The position numbers and the translations under genes are program-made. A stretch of 21,667 nucleotides of DNA from assembly GCA_046262175.1 (NCBI GenBank), contig JBHENF010000176.1:1-21667 (forward strand), in the 5' to 3' direction. Positions 5,382 through 14,412 of the stretch are shown here, piece by piece (within the stretch, counting starts at the first letter, position 1; every line of letters starts with the position of its first letter). The DNA is from RYN-124 sp046262175 (GTDB lineage Bacteria > Actinomycetota > Actinomycetes > Mycobacteriales > SCTD01). Below the pieces are notes generated by a model that saw only the letters and a list, made by a program, of their open reading frames with translations, had not been told where the DNA came from and made no database searches.

Positions 5382-6698
5382 ATGAAGACGACGACCCGGT
5401 GGGTGCTCCAGCACGGCGTGGTCCGGCTCGCGGCGAAGCGCGCTGTCCGCCAGGGCGACCTGCACGCGCACTTCATGCGGGAGCCGCGCTACCGCGACGA
5501 CCCGTTCCCGTTCTACGAGCAGGTCCGCAGCAGGGGCGAGCTGGTCCCCGGCCGGCTGGTCAACGTGACCGCGTCGTACGACGTCGTGTCGCAGGTGCTG
5601 CGCAGCGACGACTGGCGCGCAGGTCCCGACGAGGACGCGCTGCCGCGCCCGCTGGCCGGTCTCGTGCGGTGGTCGCGCGACGCGCGTGCGCTCGGCCCCA
5701 TCGACCCGCCGTCGATGCTCGTCGTCGAGCCGCCGGACCACACCCGCTACCGGCGCCTGGTCAGCAAGGTGTTCACGGCCCGGGCGGTCGAGGCGCTGCG
5801 CCCGGACATCGAGGCAGTGGCGAGTGACCTGCTCGACCGCCTCGCGGGCCGCGATGACGTGGACGTCGTCGCCTCGTACGCGAACCTGCTGCCCGTCGCC
5901 GTCATCTCGCAGATCCTCGGCGTGCCGCCCGCCGACCACGAGCGGGTGCTGCGGCTCGGCCACCTGGCGGCGCCCAGCCTCGACGTCGGGTTGAGCTACC
6001 GCGAGTTCCGCGTCGTCGACGGCGCGGTGCGCGACTTCCAGGCCTGGCTGACGGGGCACATCGACCGGCTGCGGCGCGAGCCGGGCCAGGACCTGCTCAG
6101 CCAGCTGGTCCGGCTAGAGGACGAGGGCCAGCGGCTGTCGGAGGTGGAGCTCAAGGCCACCGCCGGGCTGCTCCTGGCCGCCGGCTTCGAGACGACCGTC
6201 AACCTGCTCGGCAGCGGGATCGCCCTCCTGCTGGGCCATCCCGACGAGCTGGCAGCCGTACGGGACGACCCCGCGCTGTGGCCCGGCGCGGTGGACGAGA
6301 CACTGCGGATGGAGGGGCCGGTGCAGATGACCGGACGCTTCGCCGTACGGGAGACCGCGCTCGCGGGGCAGTCGCTCAAGGCGGGATCGCTGGTCGTCAC
6401 CTACCTCGGCGGCGCCAACCGTGACCCGGCGGTGTTCGCCGACCCGCACCGCTTCGACGTGCGCCGGGCCAACGTCCGCGACCACCTCACGTTCTCCGCA
6501 GGCCGGCACTTCTGCGTCGGCGCCGCGCTGGCCCGGCTCGAGGGGGAGATCGGGCTGCGCGCGCTCTTCGACCGGTACCCGGACCTCGCGCTGCGCGACG
6601 GCGGGCAGCGCCGCACGACACGCGTCCTGCGGGGCTGGCAGTGCCTGCCGGTACGCCTCGGACAGCCGGCCGCGGACCGGGTCACAGCCGCGACGTAG
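5382..6698 (+). CDS. Cytochrome P450
   Basis: 438 residues, a normal bacterial P450 length, from ATG 5382. The hallmarks are complete: the I-helix oxygen-activation motif AAGFETT (AGxET type), the K-helix ExxR in DETLRM, and the heme-binding loop FSAGRHFCVG with the axial cysteine at residue 378. It has no membrane anchor and is probably a soluble class I enzyme needing a ferredoxin and reductase, neither of which is in the window. The substrate cannot be told from sequence. It lies between selC and selD, ends 10 bp before selD in the same direction and may be co-transcribed with it, although no selenium role is known for P450s. Confidence 0.93.
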   Translation: MKTTTRWVLQHGVVRLAAKRAVRQGDLHAHFMREPRYRDDPFPFYEQVRSRGELVPGRLVNVTASYDVVSQVLRSDDWRAGPDEDALPRPLAGLVRWSRDARALGPIDPPSMLVVEPPDHTRYRRLVSKVFTARAVEALRPDIEAVASDLLDRLAGRDDVDVVASYANLLPVAVISQILGVPPADHERVLRLGHLAAPSLDVGLSYREFRVVDGAVRDFQAWLTGHIDRLRREPGQDLLSQLVRLEDEGQRLSEVELKATAGLLLAAGFETTVNLLGSGIALLLGHPDELAAVRDDPALWPGAVDETLRMEGPVQMTGRFAVRETALAGQSLKAGSLVVTYLGGANRDPAVFADPHRFDVRRANVRDHLTFSAGRHFCVGAALARLEGEIGLRALFDRYPDLALRDGGQRRTTRVLRGWQCLPVRLGQPAADRVTAAT

Positions 6699-6708
6699 CG
6701 TCGGGTGC

Positions 6709-7698
6709 GTGACCACCACCACGGCCTACCGCCTGACCCAGTACGCGTCCGGAGGCGGGTGCGCGTGCAAGATCCCGCCGGGCGAGCTCGAGGAGGTCGT
6801 CCGCGGCCTCACCGGCGCCACCGGACCTGATCTACTCGTCGGGCTGGACGACGGGGACGACGCCGCGGTCGTCCGCGTCGAGGCTGGGCTGGCCGTCGTG
6901 GCCACCGCCGACTTCTTCACCCCCGTCGTCGACGACGCGTACGACTGGGGCCGGATCGCGGCGGCCAACGCGCTGTCCGACGTCTACGCGATGGGCGGCC
7001 GCCCGGTGGTGGCCGTCAACCTCGTCGGCTGGCCGCGCGACCTGCTGCCGAAGGAGCTGCTGCGCGAGGTGCTGCGCGGTGGCGCAGACATCGGCCGCGA
7101 GGCCGGCTGCTTCGTCGCCGGCGGCCACAGCATCGACGACCCTGAGCCGAAGTACGGCATGGCCGTGACCGGCGTCGTCGACCCGGACCGCTTGCTGCGC
7201 AACGACTCCGCGGCCGCGGGGCTGCCCATCAGCCTGACCAAGCCGCTCGGCGTCGGCGTCCTGAACAACCGCCACAAGGCGACCGGTGACCGGTTCGAGA
7301 ACGCGATCGCCAGCATGACCGCCCTCAACCGCGACGCCAGCGAGGCCGCCGTGGCGGCGGGCGTGCGGGCGGCTACGGACGTCACGGGGTTCGGCCTGCT
7401 CGGCCACCTGTTCAAGATGATGCGCGCGAGCGGCACCACCGCGGTCGTCGACGCCGCCGCGGTCCCGTACCTCGACGGTGCGCGCGAGGCGCTGCGGGAC
7501 GGCTACGTCAGCGGCGGGACGCGGCGCAACCTCGACTGGGTGCGTCCGCACCTGTCCTCGTCCGTCAGCGAAGACGAGCTGCTGCTGCTCGCGGACGCGC
7601 AGACCAGTGGGGGCCTGCTCGTCGTGGGCGAGGTCCCCGGCGCGCCAGTGGTCGGCGAGGTCGTCGCGCGCCGGGACGCCGTCGTCGAGGTCAGATAG
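6709..7698 (+). CDS. selD: Selenophosphate synthetase (selenide, water dikinase)
   Basis: 329 residues from GTG 6709. It makes selenophosphate from selenide and ATP, the selenium donor for Sec-tRNA. The N-terminus YRLTQYASGGGCACK matches the SelD active-site loop. Cys18 and Lys21 align with E. coli Cys17 and Lys20, so this is the cysteine form and not a selenoprotein form. Asp- and Gly-rich ATP/Mg motifs follow (LDDGDDAAV, NALSDVYAMGG, GGHSIDDPEPKYG), typical of the PurM/AIR synthetase-like fold, with TDVTGFGLLGH and DAQTSGGLL in the second half. It is 10 bp behind the P450 gene. Its stop is 3 bp from that of the convergent transporter gene. The nearby selC and Sec-containing fdhA give it an obvious local use. 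Confidence 0.95.
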   Translation: MTTTTAYRLTQYASGGGCACKIPPGELEEVVRGLTGATGPDLLVGLDDGDDAAVVRVEAGLAVVATADFFTPVVDDAYDWGRIAAANALSDVYAMGGRPVVAVNLVGWPRDLLPKELLREVLRGGADIGREAGCFVAGGHSIDDPEPKYGMAVTGVVDPDRLLRNDSAAAGLPISLTKPLGVGVLNNRHKATGDRFENAIASMTALNRDASEAAVAAGVRAATDVTGFGLLGHLFKMMRASGTTAVVDAAAVPYLDGAREALRDGYVSGGTRRNLDWVRPHLSSSVSEDELLLLADAQTSGGLLVVGEVPGAPVVGEVVARRDAVVEVR

Positions 7699-7701
7699 CG
7701 C

Positions 7702-8985
7702 TCAGCTGGCGGCCGCGCCGACGAGGCCCTCGTCCGCGCTCTTGCGGGTGCGGGGCAGCCTGGTGATCAGCGGCAGCAGGATCGCGACCAACGCGATGAT
7801 CCCGATCGTCGTGTACCCGGAGGTGTAGTTCTTGTCGTCGCCGATCAGCTTGGCCGCGATGAGCGGTCCCACGACCCCTCCGAGGCTCCAGCCCAGGATC
7901 ATCAGGCCGTAGATCGCGCCGGCGTGCCGCACCCCGAAGTAGTCGCCCGCCGTCGCCGGCATGGTGCCGAAGCCGCCCCCGTAGCAGAGGTAGATGACTG
8001 CGGCGAGCGCGAAGAACGCGGCGGTCGAGTGCGCGTGCGGGATGAGCAGGAAGCAGATCCCCTGCAGGGCGAGCATCGCCACGAATGCCGGCATCCGGCC
8101 GATCTTGTCCGACACGGCGGCCCAGACGATGCGCCCACCGCCGTTGAAGATGGCGAGCAGCCCGACCGCACTGGCGGCCGCGGCCTTGCTGTAGCCGGCG
8201 ATGTCCGTGGCGCTCGCTGCGGCTTGGGAGATGAGGGCGATGCCAGCGGTGACGTTGAGGGTGAGGATCGCGGTGAGCAGGTACCACTGCGGCGTCCGCA
8301 GGGACTCGCCCTGTGTGTAGTCGCGACCGCTGTCCACGACCTTGCCGCTGGTCGCAGGCTCCCAGCCGGGGACCTTGTAGCCGTCCGGCGGGTTGCGGAA
8401 GAACGAGGCGCCGATCAGCGACATGACGAGGTAGGCGATGCCGAGCGGCAGGAAGGCGCGCGTCGGCACGTCCTTGTTCGCGTCGATGAGCCGCTGCGCG
8501 ATCGGCGAGGTCAGCACGGCGCCGAAGCCGAAGCCGCCGACGGCAAGGCCGGTGATGAGCCCGCGCTTGTCGGGGAACCACTTCTGCAGCATGGCGATCG
8601 GCACGATGTACGCCAGGCCCAGACCGAACCCGCTGATGACGCCGTACGACGCGATGAGCAGCCCGAGGTCGCCGCGGTCCGACGCGAAGGAGGCGCCGAT
8701 GGTGCCCAGCGCGTAGATCCCCCCGCCGGTCAGGGCGACGACGCGCGGCCCCCTCTTGTCCTGGATCCGCCCCCCGATGTACGTGCCGATGAAGATCATG
8801 CCGATCGTCACCTCGAACGGCAGCGAGGCCTGCACCTTCGTGAGGTGGAACGCATCCGACGCCTGCAGCGCCTTGCTGAACACGCTCCACGCGTAGACCG
8901 CGCCGATCGAGAACTGCAGCAGCAGCGCGGCGGCGACAAGGCCCCACCTGCCGCGGGTGGGGTTGTCCGTCGAGGTGTCGGGCAC
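7702..8985 (-). CDS. MFS transporter, oxalate/formate antiporter (OFA) family
   Basis: 427 residues from GTG 8985 with GGAG seven bases upstream. The N-terminus (RWGLVAAALLLQFSIGAVYAWSVF) is characteristic of the OxlT-like OFA family, and about twelve hydrophobic segments fit an MFS fold. Conserved loops include GGRIQDKRGPR between helices 2 and 3 and WFPDKRGLITGLAVGGFGFGA. As the last gene of the formate dehydrogenase operon it probably moves formate or a related carboxylate such as oxalate across the membrane, feeding the dehydrogenase. OFA members also carry other acids, so the substrate is inferred from context. It follows the NrfD-like gene by 9 bp. Confidence 0.85.
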   Translation of the reverse strand: MPDTSTDNPTRGRWGLVAAALLLQFSIGAVYAWSVFSKALQASDAFHLTKVQASLPFEVTIGMIFIGTYIGGRIQDKRGPRVVALTGGGIYALGTIGASFASDRGDLGLLIASYGVISGFGLGLAYIVPIAMLQKWFPDKRGLITGLAVGGFGFGAVLTSPIAQRLIDANKDVPTRAFLPLGIAYLVMSLIGASFFRNPPDGYKVPGWEPATSGKVVDSGRDYTQGESLRTPQWYLLTAILTLNVTAGIALISQAAASATDIAGYSKAAAASAVGLLAIFNGGGRIVWAAVSDKIGRMPAFVAMLALQGICFLLIPHAHSTAAFFALAAVIYLCYGGGFGTMPATAGDYFGVRHAGAIYGLMILGWSLGGVVGPLIAAKLIGDDKNYTSGYTTIGIIALVAILLPLITRLPRTRKSADEGLVGAAAS

Positions 8986-8994
8986 CGAGAACTC

Positions 8995-10035
8995 CTAGCT
9001 CGTAGGGGTGTCGCTCCGTACCGGTCGTCCCGCGTTCAGGCGCTCGCGTTGCGGCACCACGGTGTACTTCGGGTCGCGGGCCGACTCCTGCCCCGCCTCG
9101 AACACGCCGAACCGCGTACATGCGGAGCCGGCCAGCAGCGCCGCCCCCGAGACGGCCGCCGCGGTACGGCTCCGTGCGCCCAGCAGCGCCGCTCCGACCG
9201 CACCGAAGGCGGTCAGCGCCTTGCTGGCCTTCATCAGCGCGCCGGCCCTGCCCTCGTGCAGCGGCTCGGCGGTGATGCCCATCGCCGACTCCATCTTGTG
9301 CTCCATCGCGAGCTCCAGTACCGCTCCCCCGACCGCGAGCCGGCGTGCCGGCCCGGCCTCCGACACCGGCGCCCCGAGCATGCCGAGCCCGCCCGCCGCA
9401 GCGGCGGCAGAGCCGACGAAGACGAACGGCAGCTCGCGGTGGGCAGCGTGCCAGCTCGGCGTCGCCGTGTCGGCGAGCAGCACCGCGGTGTACGACGCGA
9501 CGCCGGGCGCGGTGAGTGCCGCGAGCAGCCCGGCCGGCGTGGCGCCGACGCCGAGCAGCCGACCGACGAGCCCCTCGCGCAGCCGCCTCGGCAGGAACGG
9601 GCGCAGCTCGGCCGCGCCCGCCAGTCCGGCCATCGGCCCGTAGGCGGTGAGGATCCAGGTGCCGACCGACATCGGCGACGTCGGCTTCGCCACGCGGAGC
9701 ATGTGGTGGAAGCGCGCCGGCTTGCCGAGGTCGTGCACCAGCGCGTACATGCTCGCGGTGATGCCCACGAGCGCCCCGAGCCGCCCGGTGCGGCGCAGCG
9801 CGGGCCGCCCGGTGACGGTGGCACCGGCCGCGAGCATCGAGGAACCGGCCGCCATTCCGCCGAGGAACAGGTACGCCGGGATGTCGTCCGTCCAGGGCGC
9901 GGGCTTCACGATCGGCCGGCCGTAGTACGACGTGAACGTCGCGTCCGGCACCATCTGGAACTCGTCGCGGCCCTTGCCCTTGCGCTTCCTGCCGCCGCCG
10001 GCCGAACCCACCACGGCCTCGCGCATGGCCGTCAC
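8995..10035 (-). CDS. NrfD-like membrane subunit of formate dehydrogenase
   Basis: 346 residues if started at GTG 10035, which overlaps the fdhB stop as GTGA. ATG 10026 is the alternative. After a basic, soluble N-terminus (GGGRKRKGKGRDE) come about eight hydrophobic segments. The motif DLGKPARFHHMLRVAKPTSPMSVGTW is diagnostic of NrfD/PsrC (polysulphide reductase membrane subunit) proteins, and CTRFGVFEAGQESARDPKYTV near the end is also typical. In this family the subunit passes electrons from an iron-sulphur partner to membrane quinone. Here it would replace the cytochrome b subunit (FdnI) of E. coli FDH-N and connect FdhAB to menaquinone. Confidence 0.85.
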   Translation of the reverse strand: MTAMREAVVGSAGGGRKRKGKGRDEFQMVPDATFTSYYGRPIVKPAPWTDDIPAYLFLGGMAAGSSMLAAGATVTGRPALRRTGRLGALVGITASMYALVHDLGKPARFHHMLRVAKPTSPMSVGTWILTAYGPMAGLAGAAELRPFLPRRLREGLVGRLLGVGATPAGLLAALTAPGVASYTAVLLADTATPSWHAAHRELPFVFVGSAAAAAGGLGMLGAPVSEAGPARRLAVGGAVLELAMEHKMESAMGITAEPLHEGRAGALMKASKALTAFGAVGAALLGARSRTAAAVSGAALLAGSACTRFGVFEAGQESARDPKYTVVPQRERLNAGRPVRSDTPTS

Positions 10036-11057
10036 CGGGTGCCGCCCGCGAAGGCCGCAACGGCACCGGCGAGCATCGTCAGCGCCGCCAACCCCGCCTT
10101 GCGCCACATGACCGGCAGGTCGCGCGTCGGCACCACCGGGTCCGGCGGGAACCCGTAGACCTCGGGCTCGTCGAGCAGCAGGAAGAACGCGCCTGCGCCG
10201 CCCACGCCGTCGTGCGGGTCGTTGCCGTACAACCGGGCGTCACTCACCCCCGCGTCCTGCAGCTGCTGCACCCGCTGCTCCGCCCGCTGGCGCAGCTCCT
10301 CCACGTCGCCGAACTGGATCGACTCGGTCGGGCACGCCTTCGCGCAGGCTGGCGTGAGCCCCTCACCGAGCCGGTCGTAGCAGAGCGTGCACTTCTGTGC
10401 GACGCCGACCTTCGGCGTCCCCGCCTTGTCGCCGACGCGCCGGTCGATGACGCCGTACGGGCACGCCGGCACGCAGTAGCCGCAGCCGTTGCAGATCTCG
10501 TCCTGCACGACAACCGTGCCGAACTCGGTGCGGAACAGGGAACCGGTCGGGCAGACGTCGAGGCAGCCGGCGTGCGTGCAGTGCTTGCACACGTCGCTCG
10601 ACATCAGCCACCGGAAGTCGGTGCGCTGGCCGTTCTCGTCGCGTCCGCCGGGCAGCTCGAACGTCGGCATGCCCAGCTCGACCTTCTCGCTGGACGTCCC
10701 CAGCGCGGCGCGGTCGCCCGTCAGCGCCGACCCGCTCATCTCGTTGAGCAGGTCGGTCACGGGGCCGCCGGCGGCGGTGCCCCCGAAGCCGGGCTGCTGG
10801 CTGCCCAGGGACTTCGGCTGCTCGATGAACGCGACATGCCGCCAGGTGCTGGCCCCGAGGGCGCCGGTGTTGTCGTACGACGACCCGAGCAGCTGGAAGC
10901 CGTCGTCGGGCACCTCGTTCCACGTCTTGCAGGCGACCTCGCACGCCTTGCAGCCGATGCAGACGGAGGTGTCGGTGAAGAAGCCCTTGCGGGACGGGGA
11001 GCCGTCCCAGCCGGCGTCCTTCGCCGGGTCCAGCGGGCCGAACAGGCTGTTGCTCAC
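10032..11057 (-). CDS. fdhB: Formate dehydrogenase iron-sulphur (beta) subunit
   Basis: 341 residues from GTG 11057, which overlaps the fdhA TGA as GTGA, showing translational coupling. Four ferredoxin-type cysteine groups are visible: CIGCKACEVAC, CKHCTHAGCLDVCP, CNGCGYCVPACP and CTLCYDRL...CAKACP. Together they supply ligands for four [4Fe-4S] clusters that carry electrons from FdhA to the membrane subunit. The C-terminus has one hydrophobic helix (AGLAALTMLAGAVAAFAG), matching the single anchor helix of FdnH/FdoH. An insert between the first and second groups (about residues 50-150) is longer than in small 4Fe-4S subunits. The function is well supported by position between fdhA and nrfD. 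Confidence 0.92.
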   Translation of the reverse strand: MSNSLFGPLDPAKDAGWDGSPSRKGFFTDTSVCIGCKACEVACKTWNEVPDDGFQLLGSSYDNTGALGASTWRHVAFIEQPKSLGSQQPGFGGTAAGGPVTDLLNEMSGSALTGDRAALGTSSEKVELGMPTFELPGGRDENGQRTDFRWLMSSDVCKHCTHAGCLDVCPTGSLFRTEFGTVVVQDEICNGCGYCVPACPYGVIDRRVGDKAGTPKVGVAQKCTLCYDRLGEGLTPACAKACPTESIQFGDVEELRQRAEQRVQQLQDAGVSDARLYGNDPHDGVGGAGAFFLLLDEPEVYGFPPDPVVPTRDLPVMWRKAGLAALTMLAGAVAAFAGGTR

Positions 11058-14000
11058 GTGCCGCTCTCCTTGGGGGTCAGCAGCAGGTTGCCCGTCTCGA
11101 CGGTGACGCCGGCGCGGCTGCGGTACTCCTCCACGAAGCGGAGCAGCTCCGCCCCGCGCGGCCGCCGGCCCGGGACGATGTCGCAGCTCGCGACCTTCGA
11201 CTCCTGGATGTGGACGTTCGGATCGAGGCTGAGGCCGAACAGGTCGTTGGCCGAGTCGCCGGTGACGCAGGCGTCCTCGCTGACGCCCCAGTGGTAGGGC
11301 AGACCGACCTGGTGGATCACCTTGCCGGCGACGTTGAGCGGCACGACGCGGTCGGTCACCAGGACGCGCGCCTCGATGGCGGTGCGCGACGTGACGATCG
11401 TCGCCCAGCCGAGGTGATCGAGCCCGGCCAGCTTCGCGTGCTCGGGCGACACCTCGCAGAACATCTCCGGCTGCAGCTCGGAGAGCAACGGCACCCAGCG
11501 GCTCATGCCGCCGGCGGTGTGGTGCTCGGTCAGGCGGTAGGTCGTGAACACGTACGGGAAGACGTCGCCGCCGGGCTCGGTCGCCGACGGGTTCTGCGGG
11601 TTGTCCTTGCGCTTGAACGTCTCACGCGTGGGGTTGGCCTGCTGGGTGTACAGCGGGTTCCGCACCGGCGACTCGGCCGGCTCGTAGTGCGCCGGGATCG
11701 GGCCGTCCAGCAGGCCTGCGGAGGCGAACAGCCAGCCTTTGCCATCGGACTGCATGACGAACGGGTCGTCACCGTTCAGGGCGTCGGCGCCGCTGGCTCC
11801 CTCCGGCGCGCGGTAGGACGGTGGCTTGTCGACGACGAAGTCGGGCACGTCCGGGCCGGTCCACGTGCCCTTGTCCTCGTCCCAGACGATGTACGCCTTG
11901 CGCTCGCTCCACGGCTTGCCGTCCGGGTCGGCGGAGGCACGGTTGTAGAGCTGACGCCGGTTGGCCGGCCACGCCCAGCCCCACTCCGGCGCGACCCAGC
12001 TCTGCTCGGTGTGCGGCTTGCGACGGGCGGCCTGGTTGATGCCGTCGGCGTAGACGCCGGTGTAGATCCAGCAGCCGCCGGACGTGGAGCCGTCGCTCTT
12101 CATCTCGGTGAACTTGCTGAGCATCTGGCCGGCCTTCTCGCCGGTCAGGTGCCGGCCGTTGACCTCCTGGAGCACCGCCTCCGCGGAGACGTCCCCGCTC
12201 TCGTCCTTCGGGTAGTCCCACGTCAGGTCGAGCACAGGCTTGTCCCTCTCGAGCGTGGAGCCCGCGAGCCGCTCGCGGACCTTGCGGCCCAGCAGCTCGA
12301 AGAACTCCAGCTCGCTGCGGCAGTCGCCCGGCGGGTCGACAGCCTTGTAGTGCCACTGCAGCATCCGCTGCGTCTGCGTGAACGAGCCCGACTTCTCGGT
12401 GTGCGCGGCGGCCGGCAGGAAGAAGACCTCCGTGCCGATCTCCTCGGTCTTGAGCTCACCGGTCTCGATCTCCTGGCTGTTCTGCCAGAAGTTCGCGGAC
12501 TCGATCATGTTGAGGTCGCGGACCACGAGCCACTTCAGCTGCGCCATGCCGAGCCGCTGGAGCTTGCCGTGGGCCGAGCCGACGGCCGGGTTCTGCCCCA
12601 GCAGGAAGTACCCCTCCACCTTGCCGTCGTTCATGTCCAGGACGGTTCGGTAGGTGCCGTGGTCGCCGGAGATGCGCGGGAGGTAGTCGAAGCACCAGTT
12701 GTTCTCGGCCGTCGCCGCGTCGCCCCACCACGACTTCAACAGGCTGACGGTGTAGTCCTCGGCGTTGGCCCAGAACCCCTTCTGCAGCTTGGTGCGAATC
12801 GTGTCCAGGTAGTCGTCCAGCTCGTCGTGCGCGCCGGCCTTCGGCATGGGCAGGTAGCCGGGCAGGATGTTGAACAGCGTCGGGATGTCCGTGGAGCCCT
12901 GGATGCTGGCGTGGCCTCGCAGCGCGAGGATGCCACCGCCCGGCCGGCCCATGTTGCCCAGCAGCAGCTGGATGATCGCGCTGCCGCGGATGTACTGGAC
13001 GCCGACGGAGTGGTGCGTCCAGCCCACCGAGTAGACCCAGCATGTCGTCCGCTCACGACCACTGTTGGCCGTGACCGCCTCGCAGACCTCGAGGAAGAGG
13101 TCAGCCGGAACGCCGCACACCTCTTCGACCATCTCGGGCGTGTAGCGGGCGTAGTGCCTCTTGAGCACCTGGAACACCGAGCGCGGGTGCTGCAGCGTCG
13201 GGTCGGTCTTGATGTCGCGCGGGTCCATCTTCGGACCGCCCGAGCCCATCGAGTGACCGTCGGCGTGACCCTGGTCGGACGTCCGGGCGTTGCCGGCGGC
13301 GGCCGTCGACGCGACGCCCTCGTACGCCCACGTCGTCGCGTCGTAGGTGCCGGTCTCGGGGTCGTAGCCGGAGAACAGCCCGTCGAGGTCCTCCGTGTCG
13401 ACGAAGTCCTCGCCGACCAGGAAGGAGGCGTTCGTGTACGCCTTCACGTACTCCTCGAAGTACTTCTCGTTGTCGAGGATGTAGCGGACGATGCCGCCGA
13501 GGAAGGCGATGTCGCTGCCGGCGCGCAGCGGGACGTGCGTGTCCGCGACCGCCGACGTACGCGTGAACCGCGGGTCGATGTGGATGACCTTCGCGCCGCG
13601 CGCCTTCGCCTCCATCACCCACTGGAACCCGACCGGGTGGCACTCGGCCATGTTCGAGCCCTGGATGACGATGCAGTCAGAGTGCTGCAGGTCCTGCAGG
13701 AACGTCGTGGCTCCGCCGCGACCGAACGAGGCCCCCAGACTGGGGACGGTGGCGCTGTGTCATATGCGCGCCTGGTTCTCGACCTGGACCGCGCCCAGGG
13801 CTGTGAACAGCTTCTTGATGAGGTAGTTCTCCTCGTTGTCGAGGGTCGCGCCTCCCAGGCTGGCGAAGCCCAGCGTCCGCCGGACCTTCTGGCCCTTCTC
13901 GTCGATGTCCTGCCAGGTGCGGTTGCGCGTGTCGATGACGCGGTCCGCGATCATGTCGACAGCGGTGTCGAGGTCGAGGTCCTCCCACTCGGTCCCGTGC

Positions 14001-14329
14001 GGGCGGCGGTAGCGGACCTTCGTGGTGCGGCTCGCGCTGTTGACGAGCTGGGTGCTGGCGGACCCCTTCGGGCACAGCCGGCCACGGCTCACCGGGCTGT
14101 TCGGGTCGCCCTCGATCTGGACGACCTTCTCGTCCTTCACGTAGACCTTCTGGCCGCACCCGACTGCGCAGTAGGGGCAGATGCTGTCGACCACGCGGTC
14201 GGCGGTCTTCGTGCGCGGCTCGAGCTGCGCGGAGCGCGTCGACTGGGACGCCGTGCCACGGCCGAGCGGGTCGTCTCCGCGGAGCTGGCGCACGACCGGC
14301 CACGACAGGAAGGTCTTGCCCAGGTCCAC
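11054..14329 (-). CDS. fdhA: Formate dehydrogenase catalytic subunit, selenoprotein (Sec190, internal UGA)
   Basis: One gene of 1091 residues read through an in-frame TGA at 13760-13762; automated callers would split it into two. It oxidises formate to CO2 at a Mo/W bis-pterin centre. Start GTG 14329 has GGGAG upstream. Near residue 50, CPYCAVGC plus a later CPKG bind one [4Fe-4S]. Then NQARI-Sec-HSATVPSLGASFGRGGAT (Sec190, His191) matches E. coli FdnG around Sec196. GSNMAECHPVGFQW follows, and the C-terminal part carries the dinucleotide-binding fold. No twin-arginine signal precedes the iron-sulphur domain, unlike FdnG, so the active site probably faces the cytoplasm. It is the first gene of the operon with fdhB, nrfD-like and OFA transporter genes, and is divergent from fdhD. 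Confidence 0.93.
13718..13762 (-). promoter_or_regulatory. Bacterial SECIS element and UGA selenocysteine codon in fdhA
   Basis: Just 3' of the TGA (13762-13760, minus strand), after 14 bases, CCCCAGTCTGGGG (13745-13733) forms an apical hairpin. A possible lower stem is ACCG with CGGT. The AGTCT apex sits at the same distance from the UGA as the GGUCU apex of E. coli fdhF, the part bound by SelB. The fold was judged by eye. Confidence 0.75.
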
Positions 14330-14412
14330 GTCCGCTCCCTCTGCTCGCCGCCGGGCCTACCCAACACCCCGTCCGGCACTCCCGCCACAGGGGGTCGTGC
14401 AACTCTGGCGTC

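Noticed and set aside
12648..13360. Further matches to GTAGGTGCCG near 12650 and 13345
   Set aside because: They lie inside fdhA coding sequence, match only 10-11 bases, lack the CTA end and are explained by Gly-Thr-Tyr codons on the minus strand.
11054..14329. Pseudogene call for fdhA because of the internal stop
   Set aside because: The stop is TGA at the exact Sec position, followed by a SECIS-like hairpin, with selC and selD in the same window.
14330..14412. Promoter boxes between fdhA and fdhD
   Set aside because: Promoters must be there, but no -10/-35 pair stood out enough to give positions.
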